Part shown: in pieces, positions 12,159 through 24,300 of the stretch
Numbering within the stretch: the stretch's first letter is position 1
Layout: every line of letters begins with the position of its first letter
From: Dirofilaria immitis
Lineage: Eukaryota; Nematoda; Chromadorea; Rhabditida; Onchocercidae
DNA: 64,000 bases
Direction of reading: 5' to 3'
Assembly: GCA_024305405.1 (NCBI GenBank)
Contig: JAKNDB010000107.1
Span: 1,736,001-1,800,000 of the forward strand
Notes under the pieces: generated by a model
Databases searched by the model: none
The model's input: only the letters and a program-made list of their open reading frames with translations
Told to the model about the DNA's origin: nothing
Program-made: the position numbers and the translations under genes

Positions 12159-15100
12159 ACTGATAATATGTATTTATTATCTAATTCCTATCACTTCATG
12201 TAATATAAATGTTTGTGTAAAATTTACAAAATAATTCCGAAAGTATCAATAGATTAGCTGGTACACTTCAGAAAGAAGTTTAAATTTGCAAAATTTTATA
12301 TATTACGAAGAGAATTTATTTTTCTTAGACAAGAATTATTATCATTATTACTATCTATCTATTATTATCATTATTATTATTATTATCATTATTATTATTA
12401 TTATTATTATTATATATTATCATTATTATTATTATTGTATTGGAGATTATTATTTGAAACTGTAAAAAATTAATTAAAATTAGTTTACATTTTTGCTTAA
12501 GAGAAAAAATCATAATTTTCTTTTATTTCAAATTTCAATTTGTATAGAATTTTTTTTTGTAGAATATTCGATAATTTTTTATTTTTTAAAATTTTGATAA
12601 AATATTGCAATTGATGAGATACTAAAAGATTTTACAACAAACATTCTGCATTATATGATAAATGCTAATGAATTAATGATAAAAATCATAGAATATTTCT
12701 ATATGCCATTTTAAAGATAAGAATTGGATAATAATTTAAATTAAAATGATCATATGACAAACGATGAATATATAATATATTCATTTATTGTATTGATATT
12801 ATTAAATGCAATTGATTGATTATTAATAATTTAAAGTTTTTAAATTGATATTAATTATGAATTATAATCTATAGTATAGTTAAATTGAATTACCGGTAAA
12901 CTGAATATGATATGAATAATCGAATTAAATCGATTAATAAAATGATAAGTTCAGAGGAAAAGAAAACAAATGAAGCCAATTTCAAATTTTAAATATAAAT
13001 GAAATTATAAATTCTTATTTATAGCTTTAATGAAATTAATCGTCTAATTTAGCTCATTAAATTATATCAAAAATAAATAAAATTCGAAATAAAAATATTA
13101 TTTGAAGGTTCGATTTTTGGAAGCACAAAATAGAAAATTAGCGGCCGATTTGGATCTTCTTCGTGGCAAATGGGGAAAAGATACTTTTAATATTAAACAA
13201 ATGTATGAAAGAGAAATTTCAGTAAGAATTTTTCATCTGATTATCATAAAATTATTTTCTTCTTTCCATTCATATTTATGATTTAATTTGATTCCATCAT
13301 ATAAAGAATACAAAGATTGATAATAAATGATTTATCAAACTTTTATGATTCAATTATTTCTAAATATAATGTTATCATTTTCAGGATGCTTCTAAACTTA
13401 TCAATGAAACAGTAAAACAGCGTAATGATTTGGAAAAGCAAATTCAGAAAATGCAGGATGAATTATTTGAATATCGGAAAAGGTACATTTTTATAAAATT
13501 TATAAAAGTTATTTTCCTTCCTTTCTTTTTCCAATTTTTTGTTTTTATTTCGAATAAAATTATTTTATTTTTTTAATTAAAAAAAAATTTATCAATCTTT
13601 ATGTAGCCAAAACATTCATTGTTTATATCGGATATTATTCATTATTTGTGGGAATTTATTTGATCGCGAATCAATTTTATTTCATTCATTCAACGGAATA
13701 TGTCCAACTTAAAATGAACTTATCAAAAAAAAAAACTTATCATAATATTATAGATATGACGATGCATTACGATCATGTGATATAGATCATAAGAAAATTG
13801 ACGATATGTTTTTACGACTTTCACAAATTGAAGCTGAAATTAACACCTTGCGACGTCGTATTACGGAATTAGAAGAAAAGTGATGCGTATCAAAAAGATA
13901 ATCAACAGTTGTTGGGAGAATTACAAAGAACACGAACTGTTTGTTTAACAAATTTCATTCTTTTTTTCTCATTCATAAAATCATCTTTTTTTTTTTTTTC
14001 TTGAATTGAAGAATGTTATTCGATTTATATCATTTGTTAGGTATTATTTCAAAATTATAAAATTTAATTTCTTACAATTAATTAATAATTATCCCATCTT
14101 AATTCGATTACATTCGAAATCCTGGAATTAAATGTAATAGCTTAAAAGTTAGAAAATTAAGGTTCAATCTTGAAATGATCTAACAATTTCTAAATAATAC
14201 TGTAGTAGCTAATATATATGTATATATTAATACGATGCCTAGAAAATATAAACTTAGTATGTCATTTGTTTTGCTTTCACAGTTTGGGATATGCTCTAGC
14301 ATATTAGCATAATAATTCGAGATTTTTATCATAATAACTTAAGATCTTGAATTCGATTGTAAGAAATATTCGATGATAATACGACTAATGTTAGATTCTG
14401 TTTTTGGTAAACAATGGAGAGAGCTAAAATAAAACGTTGAAGGATGTAGACCAAGAAACGTTGAATCGTATCGATCATCAGAATCAAGTGCAAACATTAT
14501 TGGAAGAAATTGATTTCATCAGACGTGTTCATGAACAGGAGATACGTGAATTACAAAGTCTTGCTGCTCGTGATACTACACCCGAGAATAGAGAATTCTT
14601 TAAGAATGAATTAGCATCCGCAATTCGAGATATTCGCGCTGAATATGATCAGGTTCCTTCATTTATAAATTTTTCATTTCAATTCATATCTTAATTTGTT
14701 ATCATATTTTAACTTATTATAGAACATATATTATCAATTTTATTTCTTTACTCTATTTCAAATATTTATTCAAATGACCTTAGATAACAAATGTCAATCG
14801 TACGGATATGGAATCATGGTATCGTTTAAAAGTACAAGAAATTCAAACTCAATCGGCAAGACAAAGCATTGAACATGGTTATGCTAAGGAAGAAGTGAAG
14901 AGATTACGTACACAACTTGCTGATCTTCGCGGTAAACTGGCTGATTTAGAAGGACGAGTAAGTATATCATTTATAAAATTAATATAAATATGGTAAATTG
15001 ATATAAATAATTAATCGATATCATATCAAAATTTATCACAATGATTGGCATCATCTAATACAAAAGAAATACAATTTTTAATAAACATTAATTTTGTATA

Positions 15101-16964
15101 TATTACTATGCCATAAACAATGGCTATTTTACTGATATTCAAAATAAATGAAATGATTGCAGAATTCTTTACTTGAAAAACAAATTCAAGAACTCAACTA
15201 TCAGTTAGAAGATGATCAACGTTCATATGAAGCAGCACTAAATGATCGTGATGCACAAATTCGAAAAATGCGCGAAGAGTGTCAAGCTCTGATGGTTGAA
15301 CTTCAAATGCTTCTTGATACTAAACAGGTCACTTGATAAATAACTAATTTTATCAATTAATTTTCCTATTCTCTCATAAATCGCATCGATCAATTTTTCA
15401 AACTCAACATTCATAAGTATATTGTACCCATAACTCGTATTATAAAATAGAATTTTTTAAAACAAAAGTTTGTTGCCAAGCAAACAAATAATATCTGAAT
15501 TAATAGGTTCAAAACTGCAAACATGCTAGTTTCATTGCTTTTTCGATTTTTCTTTTTTTTGCAGACATTAGATGCCGAAATAGCAATTTATCGGAAAATG
15601 CTAGAAGGTGAAGAGAATCGTGCTGGATTACGTCAACTGGTAGAGCAGGTTGTTCGTACTCATGAGTTAACTCATCGAGAAGATACTGGTTAGTTTGTTG
15701 GTAAAGACTATCCAATATTTTCGCAATTTTCAGATTCACCAATATCATAAAATCTCTTGATATATCGAGAAAATTTTCAAAAAAAAAGTTTTACAATAGC
15801 AAATTAACAAGGGCATAGATAAATTTTTAATTTCAAAATAAAAAGCTAATTTCGGACCGGTGAAACGTAAGATTCTAATATTAGATCAACTAAAAATTAA
15901 GTTCCACTATTATAATTAAAGAAATAACAGTTAAAATTTGCAGAATTAATTTAATTATATGCTATCCCTACGCTTCACATTAAATTTTAAGAAGTTACCA
16001 TAAAAATCTTTTTAATTTCTGAAGAATTGATTGATTCTTTTGTAAATTAAAATTTTTCATACATTGCTAATTTTATGAATCCGAAAATTTATAGAAATGA
16101 TGAGAGTTACGAAAGGTGAAGCAGCATCTCGTACATCATTTCAACGATCAGCCAAAGGGAATGTTTCCATTCAGGTTTTTTAATTTTTTCGTTCTGCACT
16201 TGAAAATTGATCAAATAGTAGAAATTTTAAAAGATAAACAAAGGCATGCTATTATTAATATATGAACATTTTATAGGAAACATCCGCTGATGGCATCTTT
16301 ATTATAATTCAAAATACGCATCGTGCTAAGGAAGAATCGATTGGCGAATGGAAATTGAAAAGAAAAATTGATGGAAAGAAAGAAATCATATATACGTTCC
16401 TCGTGATTTCGTTCTTAAACCTGGAAAAAGTGTTAAGGTCTATCAACGCATCAAAATTATTAAAATAAAAAGGAAAAGATTAAAAAGCTATACGGTGCAA
16501 TGAACATTCTCGATTCTCGAAATATTCTAAACTGACAAAGAAAATCATATCGAATCTGAAACGATACTTTCCTATTTGTCAAATCTTTAACTCTCAATTA
16601 AATTGATAGCTTAATAATTTGAATAAAAAGAAAAAAATGAAATTTAATAGAATAAAATAAAATTAAAATAAAATATAAAATAAAATAAAAATCGAACTTA
16701 CTCAGATTAACTTAATATTTAAAAAAAAGAATTAAAAATGATAATTCTAGAACTTTTTCATTAAATAAGTTTGCGTTTTTTTTTGTTAAATTTATTTTTT
16801 GTTTACAGATTGTAGCTCGTGGACATGGTATTTCATCACCACCCGACCAACTTGTCTTCGATGGAGAAGATTCATTTGGATACGGTTCAAATGTTCATAC
16901 AATTCTCTACAGTCGTGATGGTGAAGAACGAGCTACGTTCATTCAACATTCAAGCCAAGCCTGA
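10896..16964 (+). CDS. ifb-1: B-type cytoplasmic intermediate filament protein with lamin-type tail
   Basis: Cytoskeletal coiled-coil protein; in C. elegans the B-type subunit pairs with A-type subunits in hypodermal attachment structures. Exons: 10896-10959, 11430-11617, 13108-13221, 13385-13482, 13754-13938, 14443-14652, 14784-14957, 15163-15327, 15565-15688, 16095-16174, 16277-16437, 16809-16964; about 572 aa. The head (about 65 aa) leads to rod start [20 protein letters not shown]. Coil 1B contains [12 protein letters not shown]; the rod end has the hallmark [19 protein letters not shown]. The tail matches the lamin-tail fold ([29 protein letters not shown]). Two frame breaks occur: one extra base near 13877-13881, which otherwise creates a TGA, and one missing base near 16397. 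Correcting both makes every exon phase consistent. Assignment to ifb-1 rests on recalled similarity to that family; another nematode IF paralogue is possible. Confidence 0.93.
12335..12437. repeat. Degenerate (ATT)n/(ATC) microsatellite
   Basis: A run of ATT trinucleotides with scattered ATC interruptions inside intron 2 of the intermediate filament gene. A shorter ATT run lies at about 12129-12158. Confidence 0.85.
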
Positions 16965-17023
16965 GAATAATATTGAGCCAAGTCTAAATACACTTCAATA
17001 ATCCCATTATGAATTTGGCATTG

Positions 17024-17029
17024 AATAAA
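17024..17029 (+). terminator. Polyadenylation signal of the intermediate filament gene
   Basis: AATAAA 60 bp after the TGA stop, in a suitable 3' UTR position. Confidence 0.6.
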
Positions 17030-17794
17030 ATATTAATCTAATTGAATGAAAGTAGAAAAAAAAAAAACGATATTTAAAAAAACAAATTAATTACTCTAAC
17101 AAATTAATTACTGAATGAGAATAAAATGATATTATCATTTGTCTCTTGTAACAATAAATCATGAGAAAAATTATCATCATAGCCCTATTTTTATCATAAT
17201 CATGATAATTTGATCTAATCGTCTTAAATAAAAGAATCTAATATCCTACATATCGGTTGATTGTTTCTCAATCTCCTTCTACGGTAAATTTTCACCGTAT
17301 TAATAAAAGATCTTTAACGCACTACGAATCCTACTTCTTCACTAAATATCCAGAAGAAATATATCCTATTGATCCAGGCTTTCCAAAAAAATTAGGATTT
17401 GAAAATTGGAATTTAATAATTGCATTCAATTGTTCATATGTTCGGACCGGGGTAAAACGCGGTTTGGTAAATGTAGTTTTACTATTCGTATGGCATCAAA
17501 CTACAGTGTTGATATGGTGCGGATATGGTAGACGGGTTATGGTATCGAATGGTGCCGTTGGATTATTGTCCATGCTTGACACCGAAGTGGTTCTTTGTAA
17601 CTTGTCGTATTTCTCGTAATAGATGTGATGTGCAGTATTTGTACGATATCAAGTTATGACATTTGTGGAGTATTAAGTACTGCTCTTTTAAGTTTCGGAT
17701 TGATAGCACGGTGTTTTTATGGTTCCAGAAAGTTCAAAATTTCTGTATAATAGTTTGAGCATTGATGTTTTAATTTTTTCTAAATTCGAAATTT

Positions 17795-17804
17795 ACTTTA
17801 GAAA
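17795..17804 (+). promoter_or_regulatory. Likely spliced-leader trans-splice acceptor of exos-7
   Basis: TTTACTTTAG ends at 17801, with only AAA between it and the ATG at 17805. A cis-intron is not required here, and such a short leader is typical of nematode trans-splicing. This is inferred from sequence only. Confidence 0.5.
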
Positions 17805-20737
17805 ATGGAAGTTCGGTTAAGTGAAGCGGAAAAAGTATTTATAATACATGGAGCGCAGGAAGGTTTACGATCTGATGGACGTAGGTGAGTACGTTACGGA
17901 TGATTTCAAATTATTTTAGGCAAATTATTTGTAATCCATTATTTTATTTGGAATTACAGATAAGTTTTCTATTTTTAGATATTTTCTTTGTCTTAGAAAC
18001 TATCGATTTATCAATATCTTTTTGATCTTATATTTAATGTGAGGAAAGGAGAAGTTATAGTTAGTTCTTAAATAACACCAAGCAAATTGCCGCTTCAATT
18101 TCTTAAAGGGAAAACTTTGTAAACTCATCACAATCCAGTTCGGAATAATTTTCTTTTATTCTGATATTTCGCAGTCACTATTATTGTTCTGTTCGTCGTT
18201 TATTATAGTCCGTTCGATTATCGGCCAGTAACAGTCCAAACCGGTGTTTTAGCAACAACAAATGGTTCAGCACGTGTTCGAATAGGTTCAACTGATCTAT
18301 TAATTGGTGTCAAAGCTGAATTAATCAATGTGGAAAATGTGGCTCTTTACCGGAATCGGCTAAATTTCTTTGTTGATTGTTCAGCAAATGCTACTCCACT
18401 CTTTGCTGGTATGCAGAAAAGTTACACTTTTAATTATTAATTTTAAGTATTGAAGATGTAGATTATTCTCAGCATTGCGCAAATGTATCCTCCACCAGAG
18501 GAGTAGGCATTCTCGAAATAAGTTCACGTCCTACCTCTATTCTTGAATATATTGTTATTGCTGTTATCCTTCAGTTGTACCTGGAATACTGAATGAATAT
18601 GAAATTTTTAGCTTAAATTGTCGAGAGTAACTATAGAATGTTTGAGAGTAAAAACCACTGATTAATTGGCCTTTTTCTTAAGTCTAAATTAACTTCAAAT
18701 TAAATTTCCATTTTACCATGGGAAAATTTATGAAATAATTTAGATTAGGATTGTTTACGATATTTTAGGTAGTAAAATGGTTTTTTTAAATAATTGCAAC
18801 AGATTTACAAAAAATTTTTGATTTTGATTATTAATAATAAACTGAAGAAAGGATAGTGAAGCATATCGATTTTAATATGAAACGTGAAATCCATAATATT
18901 CAGCAATCATTCTCTTCAAAATAAGTAGCAGAATTTGTGATAATTTTAGGCCGTGGTGGTGAAGAGTTCGCTGATGAATTGAATGCAGCGTTGGATGCTG
19001 CTTATGATAATAATTATGTCCTTCCAGACTTGAAAAGTAATTTTATGATATAAATAAAAATGAGAATATATCAATTATATATAACGATTTCAAAATATAA
19101 GGACAGAAATTTATTCTTTTTCAACACTAAAATTTTGGATTCCTTTGTGATATTTTTTTATCATTAAGCTATTTTCATAGGTTAATTCTATCTCCGATGC
19201 ATGTGTGGAAACTCTTTGTGGATATCGTTCTTTTGCAGTGTGATGGTAATGTCATCGATGCAGCAGGTTTAGGGTTAGAGATATTTTTTCTTTTTTTTGC
19301 AGTAGTTTTAGAAGCTTCAAATCAGATACGGCAGGTTTCATAACTACAAGCTAAAGAATTGAAAAATATTTTTGGCGTACTTTTTCACCATATGTTATCC
19401 ACAATTTTAGGTTAAGGCAGCGTTGAAAGATACGGAAATTAGCCAAGTTATAATTAGACCAGCCGATGAAGGAAAGTATACAGTTGATTTGCCGGACGAC
19501 AATACCGTATGGAAATTAGATGTATCAAGGTATTTTTTTTTTTATGGAATTGAAAAATAAAATTTATCAATCATTAGAGGATAAATAATGAAACTTCAAA
19601 TATACAGATTTCGATTTTGAAAGAGATGCCGTTGCTGATTTCTTTAATAAGTTTTATTTCGTATTTATTTCGTATTACTCATTGTTTTAAACTCTTTTAG
19701 GATAATGAGATTGATAAATGCATTTGTGTTATTTTCTCTTATCTATCACCTTCGTCATTAGAAAACTTCTGAAGCAAAAATCTATTAGTGCAGAATTTAT
19801 AAATAATATCTGTAGTCAAATTATTTTCCAATCAAGTCTTGATTTATACAGTGTTTCTTATTTGTTGCAGAGTCCCTTTGTTTGTCAGTGTAAATAGACT
19901 TGGAACTGCTAAAATTGTTGACAATTCATTGGCAGAAGAAGCATGCACTCGCACATCTGTTTGGATTGCTGTTGCTCCACAATTTGTTTCTGGCAACGAT
20001 CACGATGTATGTTTAATTTGAACTTTTGTTTTAAGCATCACACTCTTATTTAAAGTTTAGATCGTCTGAATAATATGTTCAGTGTTCCCAAGATACAGAA
20101 TTGTATCGAATTTGATTATGCCAAGCATATCTCTATTGAGCTAATTTTCTTCACTCTTAAATCTAATGGAAAAAAGAACTGTGAAAAAGCTCAGATAAGA
20201 GAGGATATAAAAGAGCAACATTTTCAGAAAAGTAATCAGCCTTCATTGAAACATGATAGTTGCGTAATTACATTCATGAGGCAATGTGGTGGTGGTACTC
20301 TTGAAATAGATTCATTTGGTTAGCATTTCTGTTTCTAAATTTTTTCTCTTTTTTCATTTATTATTGTCATGGTGAAACACTTACATATTGGCATTTTTCT
20401 GCAAAGGATTTGTATATGATTTTAATGTAGCTAGGGATTCAAGACGTATTCGCGATTCTTTCCTAATTTATAAACTATTTCATATTCAGCTATCACAGTT
20501 CAGCCAATTTAATCTGAAATTCAATTAAAAGTATTTTCGATTTTCAAATATAGAGGAAACTTTGAAAAAATAAGAACGACATAACATTTGCATGTAAACA
20601 TAGCTGTTTGTACAGTTTTAGAAGAAATGATCAGTATTGGTTTGAAAGCAGTGAAACAACTACATGAAGCGCTTGATCGAAGATTAATGAACGAAAATTG
20701 GATAGCAGAAAAACCGTTATCAACATTCTTACAATGA
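17805..20737 (+). CDS. exos-7: Exosome complex subunit RRP42 (EXOSC7)
   Basis: Non-catalytic RNase PH-fold subunit of the six-member ring of the RNA exosome, which processes and degrades RNA 3'-5' in nucleus and cytoplasm. Exons: 17805-17884, 18209-18408, 18950-19036, 19303-19334, 19411-19529, 19871-20006, 20228-20318, 20622-20737; all phases agree and give 286 aa, close to the roughly 290 aa of human EXOSC7. The N-terminus (LSEAEKVFIIHGAQEGLRSD) and TGVLATTNGSARVRIGSTDL are RRP42 hallmarks, followed by LIGVKAELINVEN. The second half has VPLFVSVNRLGTAKIVDNS and the glycine-rich CVITFMRQCGGGTLEIDSF, which the family uses in the strand pairing of the RNase PH domain. No frame break was needed, unlike its neighbours. 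It ends tail-to-tail with lpd-3. Confidence 0.95.
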
Positions 20738-20742
20738 ATAAA
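20737..20742 (+). terminator. Polyadenylation signal overlapping the exos-7 stop
   Basis: TGAATAAA joins the stop codon to an AATAAA hexamer. If used, the 3' UTR would be extremely short. Another AAATAAA occurs at about 20990 and may be the functional one. Confidence 0.3.
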
Positions 20743-21380
20743 ATATTTTTGAATGTGTACATTTTTTATAGTATTTCTGCCTTTGTTAAGTAGCGATTAT
20801 TAGCTTTTCCTTAAGCATACTAAAAGATATTAGTGATTCCTTACGGATTTCGCAATCTTTGACGGTGCTATAAATTTAAATAGACTGAGTGAAATTTAAT
20901 TAAAGCCATGTTTCGCTGTTGGAAATAATTGGATAAAGCTCCATAAACATGAAATTTTGACTATTCCTACTTAATACATATCGCTTTCAAATAAATTCAA
21001 CTTAACCGTCGTTGCGTAATGTCTTTTAATTTCGTTAGCACTTTTTTTTCAAACATGTACAAACATTTGAGTGATTTTAATGCGACTAAATCTAAAACGA
21101 TTCATTTTTCATTCTTCCGAATGAAAAAGCTTGATAATTTTTACGATTAAGCCGAGAAAAATAACTTTATAGGTCATAAACCATTTGAAACATTTGAAAT
21201 TTCTGAGATATATGCTCAATTTTTAACCCCATCTGCGCTCTTTGGCATATCTTGAAATGTTTACTTCAGGGTAGATCTGTTACATTTTGATCATGTTTCC
21301 AATATGTTTTATTGTTTTACTTTATTTACCAACAAATGAAAATTGAACAAATATTGTGTCATATTATTACTATTATACCA
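20738..21380. other. Convergent intergenic region between exos-7 and lpd-3
   Basis: About 640 bp separating the two stop codons. It holds the 3' UTRs of both genes; no other exon was seen. Confidence 0.6.
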
Positions 21381-24300
21381 TCATCCGTTAAAGATGACTG
21401 GATGCTGGATCACTTTTACTGAAGCTTCTTTCGCAGCTTTTACGATTAAAAAAGAGCTTTCGATGCAAGAATATCGCAGTGATCCATTACATATCTTTGT
21501 ATAACTTTGGGTATGGTATTTCGGTGATCGAATATCTGAAGTAAGAGCAATGCTCATCATTTCTAACCAGGATCGATGTGAGCATCAAGAGCTGAACTTG
21601 TTTATGTGTTTGAAAAATAGGAAGATGTATTATCAATTATTGAGTCACTAAAACTGCTAAGAAAAAGCCTGTTTAATAAGGTTTCTGAATTAAATATTCG
21701 AAAGTATTGAAATCTTTGTTAATCCATCACTTTGAGCAGTTTCTCTGCGTTATTCTTCAGGCCTATTATTCTTAAAGATTGAATTAGATGATACAATCAA
21801 CGTTTTTCCTCATTTTAAGCAATCATTACAGGATTATCCATATTCCTTATAGTTCAAAAGCTTACTTGTAGCTTACGTAAAATTTCATCGATAACTGGCG
21901 GATCCCATTTGACTTTGTCGATGAAAAGTATTTTGGATCTACTTTCCATTGTTTGCAAATATACTGCCGCTGATCAGTTTTCTTACTTCTATCTTTTTCT
22001 GTTTGTTTTTCGCTCGATAATTTTCTCATTTCCTTTTCAACTTCTTTATCCTGAATGCAAAAATATGCATGTTAATCTTATCTTCCCGCAACTTATCGGA
22101 TAATTTCCATTTTTCTTAAAATTATTTTCAAGCTTTTATCTTTACATATTTATTGGATTTGCGGGAGAAAGTTATAGCAATGAAAATTAATAAATAATAT
22201 GATAAGAAACCTGTTCAATAAAATAGGATCGAAGTAATTCAGGAAGAAAATTTATTTGGGTTGTAAAATCAGTCTGCACACCTAACGGATGGTAGAAATC
22301 ACATATAACATTGCATAGGACCTAAATAAAATAGGTTATCTAATATTAGCATTTCCAACGATGTCAGATTTACTGAAGAGAAGGTCAAAGGGAAAGTAAA
22401 AAAGCTAAGCCATAAGAGAAATGAAAAATACAAAATTTTTCTTTCCGGCAAAATTACTCTCATTAAATGCATTTCAGATTTGTCAGACCTATGTATGATA
22501 GCTAATAAAGCTTTGGTATGCATTTTATTTATTCTTCAAATAAATAACATGAACAGAATCTGCATCGAATGAATGCAAAAAATTCTGATAAATCCAATTA
22601 TTTCGTAGATTCAAATCTCATCTTCATCACTACTAAATTTATAGGAATGTTTTGAAATGGAAAAGGAAAATACTTCAGATTTAACATCTCGTAGTTTCTC
22701 ACAATGAATATGTATCTTTTGATTGCTTGTAAAGATAGAATCCATTGCAGGTAATCTAGAAAATATAATCAAAAATTACGGAAGAATTATCGTTATTTAT
22801 ATTTAATAATGATATGTTTACGAAATGAAATTGGCAATTTTTTCTTAACGTATTAAGCAATCGGAATATAGCATCATAATATAATTTTGTCAATGAATCC
22901 ATAAAATAATTCGAAACTTCTCTATGTTAGGAATTGGATAATGAAAGAAATCACTCGAAAAGCTCAAGCACTATTGATCGACGTTTAGTTGGATCTTGCA
23001 TTGATAAGAAAAGTTGCGCCAATGGTTCATCGATGCATAACATTAGGCATTTTTGAATTTGTGCATCTTTCGAGCAAGTTTGATTTTTATGACGCTGGAG
23101 AAACGGAACATAAACTCTTACATTGAATCAAGACATCTTTCACCAGAATTATTTGAAGACATGATAATCAAGTTAAAATAATATTATGAAGATCAATTTT
23201 CAAGGCAATCGTTGAAATCGTGGAAAGAACCAAGGAATCAATATTTCCTTTGTTCTAGATTTAATATTGTTGGGCATATATTTACGTGCGGATTTACCAT
23301 AATATAAAATGTAGGCTGAAAATGCTTGCTCATTCTGTAACAAAGGCACTATTTCTTGTAGTCGCGGAATTGGACCAGAATCCTCCATCTATGTGGAAGA
23401 AGAGTTCTAATCACCAAAACCACTTGAAAAGGTATACTTCAATGACGTTCGTTGAAATGGGCATATCAGGCATTATGTAGTCTCCCTTTTCCTTTGAATT
23501 ATGATATCGTCATTAAAATATTTTTTATTATTGATATTGTAATCACAGGGTCTGTTGGTGTATTATCAAACTTATCGTTTAATTATCCAAGTTTTGAATG
23601 CTACCACTAAAAGGCAGAAAGTACTCCCAATCTTTGTCACAGTTAAAGAAAATCGGCGACAAAAGCCAACTAAATTTAAACTGTTATTCTTCATAAAAAT
23701 ATCATTCTAGAATACGAGATTATTGAATTAAAAACAAAATATTTCGACATTTTGTCTGATTTAATTAAGAAACGCATTTAGGCGAAAAATTATGTAGATG
23801 GTAATGTTTAGAATTTTGTCAAATATTTTATGAAATTTTCCTGCTCAAATTTGATCCAAAATAATGGTACCAATTAATTTATCGCAAGATTTTAAGTAAG
23901 AAAACCGATATTTAGAGGTTTAATCAATTTTTATAAGTTTAATTATCGCATTTTTTTCGTTTGAACAAAAACTTTAATTTTATAATATTTAAAAAATAAC
24001 GAGCCTCTACTTTACAGATGACACTTGTCCAATTAGCTTGGCGGAATTTATTTTCTTCTGTTACACCACTCAATTTGAGCAATAATTTTTCGAATAAATC
24101 AATCCCGACAGTTTGTTTTTGTCAAGAAAAGTATATTGTGCAGCATTTGAGAAAATTAATATTGGCTGATTTAGATAAAAAAGTGCCCATCTGGATAAAA
24201 TAAGGGAATAAATTGGATATGAACAATTTGCTAATAGTTTGTATATTCATTTGAATAAAAGTTTTGATACAATTTTCTTCACTTAACTTTTAATTTCATT

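Larger units (their letters stand above)
16965..17804. other. Intergenic region with an unassigned 120-codon open frame
   Basis: The intermediate filament 3' UTR is followed by a segment (about 17257-17760) that is clearly less AT-rich. It contains a plus-strand frame at 17257-17619 with no ATG near its start (it opens at TTG) and no splice signals that link it to a neighbour; a shorter minus-strand frame overlaps it. The plus frame includes YFFTKYPEEIYPIDPGFPKK, which is not low-complexity but is not recognised. It could be a decayed exon or simply the promoter region of exos-7. It is not called as a gene. Confidence 0.4.

Noticed and set aside
21381..24203. A separate gene or pseudogene between exos-7 and lpd-3
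   Set aside because: At first the broken minus-strand frames looked like a decayed gene, but after allowing single missing bases they read as the conserved end of BLTP1 with exact exon phases.
24018..24203. Plus-strand open frame ending DLDKKVPIWIK
   Set aside because: It is antisense to an lpd-3 exon whose minus-strand reading (ALFYLNQPILIFSNAAQ) matches BLTP1.
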